Assembly (NCBI RefSeq): GCF_008365385.1
Contig: NZ_QOVF01000002.1
Span: forward strand, 558,001-622,000
DNA length: 64,000 bases
Direction: 5' to 3'
Source: Halopseudomonas laoshanensis
GTDB taxonomy: Bacteria > Pseudomonadota > Gammaproteobacteria > Pseudomonadales > Pseudomonadaceae
This document shows, in pieces, positions 20,377 through 28,096 of this stretch (positions are counted from its first letter, which is position 1; each line of letters begins with the position of its first letter). The notes below the pieces were generated by a model. That model was not told the origin of the DNA, ran no database searches, and worked only from the letters and a program-made list of their open reading frames with translations. Made by a program: the position numbers and the translations under genes.

Positions 20377-21197
20377 CGTTAGATCAGTGGCGACGCGGAG
20401 CAGGCACTGCCCTTTCCTTCACCACCTTCGGGCTGGGGGGCGTGATAATTGGTGTGGTCATCGCGCCGCTACTGTTTGTGCTGGTACCTGCTACCGAATT
20501 GCGACGTCGCTGGATGCGACGCTTGATCCAGCTGGCCTTCCGCGCCTTTATCGGCTTGATGCGCAGTGTGGGCGTGCTCAGATATGAGATGGAAAACATC
20601 GATTTGCTGCAGCGACCAGGACTGCTGATCCTGGCCAATCATCCGTCCCTCATCGATGTGATTTTCCTTGTAGCCTATACCCGACACGCAGATTGCATCG
20701 TCAATGGTGCCCTGGCGCACAACCCCTTTACCCGCGGCCCGATCAAGGCAGCCGGCTATATCACCAATAAAGACCCCGAGACGGTGCTAGCGGCGGCGAA
20801 GGCGAGCATGGCTCGGGGCAACTCGCTGATCCTGTTTCCCGAAGGCACCCGTACCGCGCCCGGGGGCCAGGTACACTGCCGCCGCGGCGGCGCCAATATC
20901 GCTCTGCGCACAGGCACGTCAATTACGCCGGTGCTGATTCTCTGTGAGCCGGTTACCCTGACCAAGGGCGAACCCTGGTATCACATCCCGGAAAAACAGA
21001 TCCATATAAAGCTGAAGGTGATGGAAGATCTTCGCGTTGAGCAGGATGAACAAAAGCCGCCCAGACAGCAGGCCGTAGAACTGACCCGCTGGCTTAACGA
21101 TTATTTCAACAAAGAACTGGAGCAGTTCCGCCATGAGCGAGACACAAGACCTGTCGCTGGAAATAAAGCACATGATTATCGACACTCTGGAGCTTGA
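20373..21197 (+). CDS. 1-acylglycerol-3-phosphate O-acyltransferase family protein
   Basis: PlsC-fold membrane acyltransferase, 274 residues. Two hydrophobic segments (GGVIIGVVIAPLLFVLVP and around residue 60) precede NHPSLIDVIFL (HX4D) and LFPEGTRTAPGG. The GTG start overlaps the previous stop as GTGA, with GGAG 6 bases upstream. In APE clusters this enzyme is thought to build or acylate the lipid anchor; the substrate here is inferred. Its last 65 bases overlap the start of the following ACP gene, an unusually long overlap. Confidence 0.88.
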   Translation: MTLDQWRRGAGTALSFTTFGLGGVIIGVVIAPLLFVLVPATELRRRWMRRLIQLAFRAFIGLMRSVGVLRYEMENIDLLQRPGLLILANHPSLIDVIFLVAYTRHADCIVNGALAHNPFTRGPIKAAGYITNKDPETVLAAAKASMARGNSLILFPEGTRTAPGGQVHCRRGGANIALRTGTSITPVLILCEPVTLTKGEPWYHIPEKQIHIKLKVMEDLRVEQDEQKPPRQQAVELTRWLNDYFNKELEQFRHERDTRPVAGNKAHDYRHSGA

Positions 21198-21402
21198 GGA
21201 CGTCACCCCGGACGATATTGATCCGCAAGCCCCACTGTTCGGTGAAGGGCTTGGCCTTGATTCGATAGATGCACTGGAGTTAGGCCTGGCCCTGCAAAAG
21301 CGCTATGGCATCAAACTGGATGCGGAAGCCGAAGATACCCGCAGCCACTTTGCCAGCCTGAATGCACTCACTGCACTCGTGGAGGCCCGCCGTGTCAACT
21401 GA
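21133..21402 (+). CDS. Acyl carrier protein 1 of the APE operon
   Basis: 89 residues, with the phosphopantetheine attachment motif GLGLDSIDALELGLAL. The ATG (MSETQDLSLEIKHMI) has GGAG about 10 bases upstream and lies inside the previous acyltransferase gene. A later start at residue 14 would cut helix 1. The protein is acidic, as usual. It probably carries either the starter or the growing polyene; APE systems have two ACPs with different roles. The neighbouring ligase, KS and DH genes supply its partners. Confidence 0.92.
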   Translation: MSETQDLSLEIKHMIIDTLELEDVTPDDIDPQAPLFGEGLGLDSIDALELGLALQKRYGIKLDAEAEDTRSHFASLNALTALVEARRVN

Positions 21403-21655
21403 AGCAAGCTATTCCAACCAATCCATATTCGATTTCCTGCGCGGCACCCTGGTCGAGCTGTTTGAGATCGACCCCAGCGCCATCCGTCCCGACGCACGCC
21501 TGTACGAAGACCTGGATATCGACAGCATCGACGCCGTGGATATGGTCGTCGAGCTCAAGCGGTTTACCGGTCGGCGCATCAATCCGGACGATTTCAAAGC
21601 CGTGCGCACGGTAGATGACGTGGTCAATGCCGTCGCCCGACTGATGCAGCAGTAG
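21392..21655 (+). CDS. Acyl carrier protein 2 of the APE operon
   Basis: 87 residues, with the attachment motif DLDIDSIDAVDMVVEL, clearly different from ACP1. I start it at the GTG at 21392, which overlaps the ACP1 stop by 11 bases and has GGAGG 7 bases upstream; a longer frame exists but starts within ACP1. Tandem divergent ACPs are a signature of APE pathways. The C-terminal helix ends VVNAVARLMQQ. Confidence 0.9.
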   Translation: MSTEASYSNQSIFDFLRGTLVELFEIDPSAIRPDARLYEDLDIDSIDAVDMVVELKRFTGRRINPDDFKAVRTVDDVVNAVARLMQQ

Positions 21656-21657
21656 TC

Positions 21658-22194
21658 ATGCACGCAGGTTTGAAAAAAGCGCTGGGCGGGCTGGCCATTC
21701 TGGCGTGGCCGCTGGCGATCTACCTGCTGCACGACTCAGTCGGCAGCTGGCCGCTGCTGATCGTCGGCGCCCTGCTGTTGGTCTGGCGGGTACCCCAGGC
21801 GCGCTATCTTGCACTGGTCGCGGCAGCGGCGCTGATAGTCCTGGGCCTGTTCAGCCGCGCCGAGTTTGGCATGCGCGCTTATCCGGTCGCGGTCAATACC
21901 CTGATGTTTTGCCTGTTCTTCGCCAGCTTGCTGAAGGGGCAACCCATGATCGAGCAACTGGCTCGATTGCGGGAGCCGGATCTGTCTGCCGAGGGCGTGC
22001 GCTACACCCGGAAGGTGACCTGGGCCTGGTGCGGCTTCTTCGTCATCAATGGCGGCATTGCCACTTGGACGGTCCTGTATGCGGACCTGGCTACCTGGGC
22101 GCTGTATAACGGCCTGATCAGCTATGTGCTGATGGGCCTGATGTTTGCCGGAGAGTGGCTGATTCGGCGGCGCGTACGCAGGATAGCAGTATGA
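21658..22194 (+). CDS. Predicted inner membrane protein (COG4648-like)
   Basis: 178 residues with about five hydrophobic segments (LAILAWPLAIYLLH, LLIVGALLLVW, LALVAAAALIVLGLF, AVNTLMFCLFFASLL, WCGFFVINGGIATWTVLYA). A charged stretch REPDLSAEGVRYTRKVTW is conserved in this family next to APE and related clusters. No enzymatic motif is seen. It starts 2 bases after the ACP2 stop, and its own stop overlaps the ligase start (ATGA). The role is unknown; it is probably needed for export or lipid handling. Confidence 0.8.
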   Translation: MHAGLKKALGGLAILAWPLAIYLLHDSVGSWPLLIVGALLLVWRVPQARYLALVAAAALIVLGLFSRAEFGMRAYPVAVNTLMFCLFFASLLKGQPMIEQLARLREPDLSAEGVRYTRKVTWAWCGFFVINGGIATWTVLYADLATWALYNGLISYVLMGLMFAGEWLIRRRVRRIAV

Positions 22195-23873
22195 GCTTCC
22201 TGCCACTCAGCGCCTTGCCCTGGCGCCGAGCAAAAACCACAACGACCCTGCCGGATCACTGGGTGCACAGTGATGCTCTGGCGGCAGCAACAGATCGCTG
22301 GCGGAACTGGCTGGCAGACCAGCCAGGGGGCGCTTGGCTTTTATGCGAGCGTGACCCGCTGACCTTCAGCAGTGCTTTGCTCGCGCTCTGGGAAACCGGC
22401 CGGGTAGCGGTGTTATCAGCCGATGATCGGCCGGAAACACTGGCGCGAATACACAGCAGCATAGATGGACGTATTCCGCATTCCCCCGGGCCGGCTATCG
22501 CGCAACATCTGCCGCAAGTGCCCAGTCACCTGGACAATCAGCGCAGGGCATTGGTGCTGTTTACTTCAGGCAGCAGCGGTGAGCCGCTGGCGCTGGCAAA
22601 AACATTCCAGCAACTGGATGAAGAGCTCCGCGTGCACGCCCAGCTGTGGCCGCTGGACGAATCAGCCGGGGTGATCTCCCAGGTCAGTCACCAGCATATT
22701 TATGGATTGCTCACCGGGGTGTTGCATCCACTGTGCAGCGGGCGGCCATTTTGCAGCAAGGACTGCCATTTCCCCGAGGTATTGGCCCAACGGCTGGCCG
22801 AAGCCGGCGCAGCGCAATTGCAGGTGACCCTGGTCAGCTCGCCACCCCAGCTATCGCGTCTGCCCGCTCACACGCCATGGCCAGAGCCAGGCAGGCTGTC
22901 GCGCATACTGTCATCCGGCGCACCGCTGGCGCAGGAGCACGCCGCGCATGCCGAACAGCTGCTGAAAGCGCCGGTGATCGAAATTTATGGCAGCACCGAA
23001 ACCGGCGGCATTGCCTGGCGGCGTCAACAGTCCGAGCTGCAATGGACGCCTCTGCCCGGCGTCAACGTTCGCGTCGATGACGGCTGTCTGGCACTCACCT
23101 CACCCTTTCTTGAGTCACCGCACACCTGGTGGCGACACCCGGACAGGGTCTCGCTGACTGACAAGGGCTTTATGCTGATGGGCCGGGAAGATCGGCTGGT
23201 GAAAGTGGCTGGCAAACGCCTGTCCCTGGACCAAATGGAAAGCGTGCTGCAATCCGTGAACGGCATTCAAGCAGCGCGCTGCGTCGAACTCGGCCGCCCT
23301 GACGGTCGACTTGGCGCGGTTATCAAGGTCTCGGCAAAGGCGCCGCAGGACCATGAAGCTCGACGCCAGCTGATTCAACAGGTGCGCACAGCTCTGGCGG
23401 CGCACTTCGAAACCGTGACCCTGCCCCGCTACTGGCGGTTTGTGGAAGAGCTACCCAGCAATGCACAGGGTAAACTGGACCGCGGGCTGATCCAGCGATT
23501 GTTCAACGACATAGATGATCACAAGAGCCCGCGCTGGCTGGCGGAAACCATGATCAGCCAGGATGTGCGGATGCTCACGCTTGAGGTACCCGAGAAGCTG
23601 ATCTACCTCGACGGGCATTTTGATCGATTCCCCCTGGTGCCCGGCGTGGTCCTGGTCCAATGGGCAATGCTGTTGGCCCAGCAGGCATTTGGCGAGCGTG
23701 CAGGCTTTCACGGCATTGACCAATTGAAATTTCAGCGGCCACTGCGCTCCGGTATGCGCTTCCACCTGGAGCTAACCAGGCGTGAAAACGGCATTGGCTT
23801 TGTGTACAAGTCCGCGGAAGGGCAGCATGCCGGCGGTCGTATCCGACTCGCCGCGCTGGATGTGCAGCCTTGA
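22191..23873 (+). CDS. AMP-forming acyl/aryl ligase fused to a hotdog dehydratase-like domain
   Basis: 560 residues, two domains. Residues about 20-440 are an adenylate-forming ligase: TSGSSGEP (125-132), YGSTE (266-270), GREDRLVKVAGKRL and the catalytic Lys in QGKLDRG (428). Residues about 455-560 form a hotdog fold with GHF (475-477) and VPGVVLVQ, like the FabZ/ApeI dehydratases. The ligase probably activates the aryl starter and loads an ACP (ApeH role), while the second domain could pair with the separate dehydratase at 33458. The start overlaps the previous stop as ATGA. The aryl substrate is inferred from the nearby ammonia-lyase. Confidence 0.87.
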   Translation: MSFLPLSALPWRRAKTTTTLPDHWVHSDALAAATDRWRNWLADQPGGAWLLCERDPLTFSSALLALWETGRVAVLSADDRPETLARIHSSIDGRIPHSPGPAIAQHLPQVPSHLDNQRRALVLFTSGSSGEPLALAKTFQQLDEELRVHAQLWPLDESAGVISQVSHQHIYGLLTGVLHPLCSGRPFCSKDCHFPEVLAQRLAEAGAAQLQVTLVSSPPQLSRLPAHTPWPEPGRLSRILSSGAPLAQEHAAHAEQLLKAPVIEIYGSTETGGIAWRRQQSELQWTPLPGVNVRVDDGCLALTSPFLESPHTWWRHPDRVSLTDKGFMLMGREDRLVKVAGKRLSLDQMESVLQSVNGIQAARCVELGRPDGRLGAVIKVSAKAPQDHEARRQLIQQVRTALAAHFETVTLPRYWRFVEELPSNAQGKLDRGLIQRLFNDIDDHKSPRWLAETMISQDVRMLTLEVPEKLIYLDGHFDRFPLVPGVVLVQWAMLLAQQAFGERAGFHGIDQLKFQRPLRSGMRFHLELTRRENGIGFVYKSAEGQHAGGRIRLAALDVQP

Positions 23874-24616
23874 ACGCATTGAAGATATGCGTCCTTATTC
23901 CGGTCTATAACCACCCGGACAGCATCACGGCGGTCGTCGAGCAAATGCGTTCTCTGCAGCTACCCATCCTGCTGATCGACGATGGCAGCGACAGTCGTTG
24001 TGCCGCGGTGCTCGACCAGTTGGCCAGCCAGCAGTGCCATCTGCTGCGTCTGCCCTGTAACCAAGGCAAGGGCGCGGCAGTACGCGCCGGGTTGGCGGAA
24101 GCTGGCCGACTGGGGTTTACTCATGCGTTGCAGATCGACGCTGATGGTCAGCACGCCCCGGATGATCTGCCAGCGTTCATTCAGCAACTCGCCAGTACGC
24201 CCCGAGCGCTGGTGATCGGCTACCCGCGTTATGACCAGAGCGTGTCGCCGATTCGCTTTTATGGTCGCTACGCCACTCACATCTGGGTCTGGATCAACAC
24301 GCTCTCGCTGGATATCCGCGATTCCATGTGTGGCGCGCGACTCTATCCCGTGGCTGCCGTCAATCAGTTGCTGGCCAAAACCCCCTGTGGCAACCGCATG
24401 GCCTTTGACACCGAAATACTGGTGCGCTGGCACTGGGCCGGCGGGGCGGTTGCCAACCTTCCCGTGCGCGTACATTACCCGCTGGACGGGGTCAGCCACT
24501 TTCAGCTCTGGCGCGATAACGCACTGATCAGCGCCATGCATGCGCGGTTGTTTTTCGGCATGCTGGTGCGCTTGCCGTGGTTACTGCACCAGCGTTTCAA
24601 GCGCAGCGCAGCATGA
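23870..24616 (+). CDS. Family 2 glycosyltransferase
   Basis: 248 residues, GT-A fold: VLIPVYNHPDSI at the N-terminus, LIDDGSDS, and the metal-binding QIDADGQHAPDDLP. It resembles dolichyl-phosphate mannose synthase type enzymes but lacks C-terminal membrane helices apart from a short hydrophobic end. The TTG at 23870 overlaps the previous stop (TTGA); no better start is visible in frame. In APE clusters such an enzyme probably adds sugar to the lipid part. The downstream gene starts in its stop codon (ATGA). Confidence 0.85.
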   Translation: MNALKICVLIPVYNHPDSITAVVEQMRSLQLPILLIDDGSDSRCAAVLDQLASQQCHLLRLPCNQGKGAAVRAGLAEAGRLGFTHALQIDADGQHAPDDLPAFIQQLASTPRALVIGYPRYDQSVSPIRFYGRYATHIWVWINTLSLDIRDSMCGARLYPVAAVNQLLAKTPCGNRMAFDTEILVRWHWAGGAVANLPVRVHYPLDGVSHFQLWRDNALISAMHARLFFGMLVRLPWLLHQRFKRSAA

Positions 24617-25554
24617 GTACACACTGGGCGAAAATCGGCGAGAGCGGCACCATTGTTGGCATGCAGATCATGGTCTTTGTGCAGCGGCGGCTAGGCCGGT
24701 GGCCCTTCCAGATCGTGCTCTGGCCGGTCATTCTGTGGTATTTCCTCACACAGAGGACCGCTCGACAGGCTTCGCAACGCTACCTGGTGCGCCTTGATCC
24801 GCAACTGGCCCACCAACCTGCGGCACGCTGGTGGCGCAGCTACCGGCATTTTCTCAGCTTTGGTAGTGCGCTGATGGACAAGGTCGAGGCCTGGAGCGGC
24901 GCAATTGCCAAGCAGCGTCTGCGTGGTGACGGCTTTGACCGCTTTAGCTCCAGCATTGCGCAGGGGCGTGGCGGCATCGTTCTGGTAGCCCATCACGGCA
25001 ACCTGGATATCGCCAACTCGCTGGCCCGCTACCATCCCGCTCTGGATATGACGGTGCTGATGCACACGCGCAATGCCGGCAAATTCAACCTGATGCTGGA
25101 AAAGGTCACCGGTCAGGCGCGGCCCGACATACTTGAGGTGACGGAAATCACCCCCGCTACCGCGCAGGAGATGGCCGAACGCATCAGCCGCGGTGGATTC
25201 ATCGTGATTGCCGCCGATCGTATCCCGGTGTCCGGCGAACGGATGCGCGCGCTATCTTTTCTCGGCGATCAGGCACTCTTCCCCGAAGGCCCCTTTCTGC
25301 TCGCCGCATTGCTCAAGTGCCCGGTGTACCTGCTGAGTTGTGTGCGCGACGGCAATCACTTCCAGATCGACTTCACGCCTTTCGATGATACCTGCGCCTT
25401 GCCGCGCAAAGAGCGCGAAGCCTGGATTGGCCGCGCGATGCAGCGCTACGCCGACACGCTGGCGGTCACCGTCCGCCGCCATCCGCTGCAATGGTTTAAC
25501 TTCTACCCCTTCTGGCTGAAAGATAGTGGACACCCCAATGACGATATTGCCTGA
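24613..25554 (+). CDS. LpxL/HtrB-like acyltransferase
   Basis: 313 residues of the lysophospholipid acyltransferase superfamily (lipid A acyltransferase-like). It has an N-terminal membrane segment (PFQIVLWPVILWYFL) and the catalytic HHGNLD, with a later RIPVSGERM region. The start ATG at 24613 overlaps the glycosyltransferase stop. It could esterify the polyene acid onto the lipid/sugar carrier (inference from APE context). It is distinct from the PlsC-type enzyme at 20373. It overlaps the next gene by 17 bases. Confidence 0.85.
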   Translation: MSTHWAKIGESGTIVGMQIMVFVQRRLGRWPFQIVLWPVILWYFLTQRTARQASQRYLVRLDPQLAHQPAARWWRSYRHFLSFGSALMDKVEAWSGAIAKQRLRGDGFDRFSSSIAQGRGGIVLVAHHGNLDIANSLARYHPALDMTVLMHTRNAGKFNLMLEKVTGQARPDILEVTEITPATAQEMAERISRGGFIVIAADRIPVSGERMRALSFLGDQALFPEGPFLLAALLKCPVYLLSCVRDGNHFQIDFTPFDDTCALPRKEREAWIGRAMQRYADTLAVTVRRHPLQWFNFYPFWLKDSGHPNDDIA

Positions 25555-27100
25555 TCCCCAGACTACAAGCGCCGTGTTGATTCTCGACGGCTCAGAGGTC
25601 AGCCTGGAGCAAGTGCAAGCGGTTGCCGAAGGCCGCTGCCAGGTGGTGCTGTCATCCGCGCCAGCCTTCCTGGAACGCATCACGCGCGGCAGCGCCTTCC
25701 TCGAAAGACTGCTGGCTGAAGATGGCGTCATCTATGGCGTGACTACCGGCTATGGCGACTCCTGCACCCGGCTTGTACCCAGCGCCAACATGGAAGACCT
25801 GCCGCGCCAGTTGTACACCTTTCACGGCTGCGGGCTCGGTGAAGTACTCTCGCACGAGGCAGCACGCGCCGTGGTGATGGTGCGCCTGGTATCGCTGTGC
25901 CGCGGCTATTCCGGCGTGTGCGTGGAACTGCTCGAGCGCCTGGTGTGGCTGTTGCAGCACGACGTCATGCCAGTAATTCCAGAGGAAGGCTCGGTTGGCG
26001 CCAGCGGCGACCTGACGCCTCTTTCGTATCTGGCCGCAGTACTCTGTGGCGAACGCGAAGTGCTGGTCGGCGGCGAGCGGCGGCCCACTGCCGAGGTGTT
26101 CGCCGAGTTAGGGCAAACGCCTTACCGCCTCAAGCCCAAGGAAGGCCTGGCGCTGATGAACGGCACTGCGGTGATGACGGCGCTGAGCGTGCTGGCTTTC
26201 ACCCGCTGCAGCTACCTGACGCAACTGGCCTCGCGGATTACTGCCATGGCCGTGTATGCACTGGACGGCAACCCCTACCATTTCGACGCGGATCTGTTTG
26301 CTGCCAAGCCACACCCGGGGCAAAACCGTGTGGCTGCGCGCATACGCGCTGATCTGCACGCAGCCAGCACGCCTCGCAATTCCGCTCGGCTGCAGGACCG
26401 CTATTCCACCCGCTGCGCACCCCACGTGATCGGCGTAGTGGAAGACGCGCTGCCCTGGTGGCGCCAGTTTCTGGAAACCGAACTGAATAGCGCGAACGAC
26501 AATCCGCTGATTGATGCCGAGCAAGAGAAAGTCATGCACGGAGGGCATTTCTATGGCGGCCATATCGCCTTCGCGATGGACAGCATGAAGCAGGCCTGTG
26601 CCAATATCGCCGACCTGCTCGATCGCCAACTGGCGCAACTGGTCGACGTGCGCTTCAACCACGGTCTGCCAAGCAATCTCAGCGGTGCAAGCCCCGAGCG
26701 CGCAGCGCTCAACCATGGTTACAAGGCAGTGCAGATCGGCGCCTCGGCCTGGACCGCAGAAGCGCTCAAACTGACCATGCCGGCCAGCGTGTTTTCGCGC
26801 TCCACCGAATGCCACAATCAGGACAAGGTGAGCATGGGCACCATCGCCGCCCGCGATGCGCTTCGCGTGCTCACTTTGGTAGAGCAGGTCGCCGCGGCCT
26901 CGTTGCACGCAGCCTGTCAGGGCGTGGAGCTGCGCAGCCAATTGCAGGACACCGCACCGCCGCCTGCCGATTTACAATCCTTTGTGCACCAGTGCCGCAC
27001 GCATTTTCCTCCGTTAGCCGAGGACCGCGCCCTGGAGCGCGAGTTGCGTCTGCTCTGTGATCTTATTCGCCAACGTTGCTGGAACCTCTATGACGCCTGA
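25538..27100 (+). CDS. Aromatic amino-acid ammonia-lyase (HAL/PAL/TAL family)
   Basis: 520 residues. The MIO-forming triad is in SVGASGDLTPL (Ala155-Ser156-Gly157), the catalytic Tyr in IYGVTTGYG (Tyr66), and later SANDNPLID and CHNQDKVSMGT match the family. It removes ammonia from His, Phe or Tyr; in an APE operon the likely product is a (4-hydroxy)cinnamate starter. Residues at the substrate selectivity switch are Phe95-His96, a mix of PAL-like and HAL-like. I start it at ATG 25538; a GTG at 25526 is possible. The thioesterase gene starts within its last codons. Confidence 0.92.
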   Translation: MTILPDPQTTSAVLILDGSEVSLEQVQAVAEGRCQVVLSSAPAFLERITRGSAFLERLLAEDGVIYGVTTGYGDSCTRLVPSANMEDLPRQLYTFHGCGLGEVLSHEAARAVVMVRLVSLCRGYSGVCVELLERLVWLLQHDVMPVIPEEGSVGASGDLTPLSYLAAVLCGEREVLVGGERRPTAEVFAELGQTPYRLKPKEGLALMNGTAVMTALSVLAFTRCSYLTQLASRITAMAVYALDGNPYHFDADLFAAKPHPGQNRVAARIRADLHAASTPRNSARLQDRYSTRCAPHVIGVVEDALPWWRQFLETELNSANDNPLIDAEQEKVMHGGHFYGGHIAFAMDSMKQACANIADLLDRQLAQLVDVRFNHGLPSNLSGASPERAALNHGYKAVQIGASAWTAEALKLTMPASVFSRSTECHNQDKVSMGTIAARDALRVLTLVEQVAAASLHAACQGVELRSQLQDTAPPPADLQSFVHQCRTHFPPLAEDRALERELRLLCDLIRQRCWNLYDA

Positions 27101-27530
27101 CCAAAGACCCTTACCCGTTTGCGAAATCGACATGACCATCCCTTTCCACGATGTGGATATGATGCAGATCGTTTGGCACGGACATTATGTGCGCTACCTC
27201 GAGATCGCCCGCTGCGCGCTGCTGGATCGGATCAATTACAACTATATGGAAATGCGCGCATCCGGCTTTGCCTGGCCGGTGATCGACTTGCGCCTGCGTT
27301 ACGCCGCACCGCTGGCGTTTACTCAGAAAATCATCATCGAAGCCAGACTGGTCGAGTGGGAGCATCGCCTCAAGATCGATTACACCATTCGCGACGCGGC
27401 CACGCGCAAACGCCTGACCCGTGCCTGGAGCGTGCAGGTCGCCGTCGGCATCGAGGATATGGAAATGCGCCTGGCTTCGCCGCAGATTCTGATCGACCGG
27501 TTGCTGGCCTGGCAGGACACTGCCGCATGA
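27090..27530 (+). CDS. Hotdog thioesterase (4HBT type)
   Basis: 146 residues of the 4-hydroxybenzoyl-CoA thioesterase family, with the signature HDVDMMQIVWHGHYVRYLE near residue 20. In APE pathways the thioesterase (ApeK role) releases or edits acyl-ACPs. ATG 27090 lies inside the end of the lyase gene (11-base overlap); upstream frame codons overlap the lyase further. The stop overlaps the next start (ATGA). Confidence 0.87.
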   Translation: MTPDQRPLPVCEIDMTIPFHDVDMMQIVWHGHYVRYLEIARCALLDRINYNYMEMRASGFAWPVIDLRLRYAAPLAFTQKIIIEARLVEWEHRLKIDYTIRDAATRKRLTRAWSVQVAVGIEDMEMRLASPQILIDRLLAWQDTAA

Positions 27531-28096
27531 CGACTTTTACCCATCGCTGCGCGCACCCCGCGATCCTGTTCGCCTGCAGCATCATGGTCGCCACGATGGC
27601 CCAGGCCGCACCGGATGCCGCGGCTTTGAGTCGGCAACTGGCGCAACACAGCCCTGAGTGCGGCACTTTTCAGCAGAACCGCTGGCTTGCCGACTTCGAG
27701 CTGGATTTGCCCAGCAGCGGAAGCTTTCAGCGTCTGGACCAGGCGCTCATCTGGCGCACGGAAACACCGGTCCGCACCGAGATCCTCCTGAGCCAGGACA
27801 ATGCCGAACTCCCTCCCGGCTATCGGATGCTGCTACCGGTGATGACCGCATTGCTTGAGGGCGACTGGCAGCGTTTGCAGGACCACTTCCAGATAGTCAC
27901 CGATGGTGAACTTTCAAGCTGGGCTGCCAAGCTCACACCCCTGGATAGCCGCGTGGCGGCGACCCTGCCCTCGATTCAGGTAAAAGGTGGCCAGCAACTC
28001 CAACACATCGCCATGGCCTTCGCTGACGGCGATCGCCTGAATATCGAACTGACCCCGGCCACCTGCGAGCCGGACCCAGCGCCGCAGGCACCATGA
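27527..28096 (+). CDS. LolA-like outer membrane lipoprotein carrier protein
   Basis: 189 residues with an N-terminal signal (ILFACSIMVATMAQAAP) and a LolA-type beta fold: ECGTFQQNRWLADFELDLPS and WRTETPVRTEILLSQDN. It shares the size and pattern of the LolA-like proteins in APE clusters, which probably shuttle the hydrophobic product, not ordinary lipoproteins, through the periplasm. Start overlaps the thioesterase stop, and its own stop overlaps the exporter start (both ATGA). Confidence 0.82.
   Translation: MTTFTHRCAHPAILFACSIMVATMAQAAPDAAALSRQLAQHSPECGTFQQNRWLADFELDLPSSGSFQRLDQALIWRTETPVRTEILLSQDNAELPPGYRMLLPVMTALLEGDWQRLQDHFQIVTDGELSSWAAKLTPLDSRVAATLPSIQVKGGQQLQHIAMAFADGDRLNIELTPATCEPDPAPQAP

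Noticed and set aside
26108-26941. 277-codon minus-strand frame within the ammonia-lyase
   Set aside because: Antisense shadow of a well-supported lyase; no domain pattern and no ribosome site.
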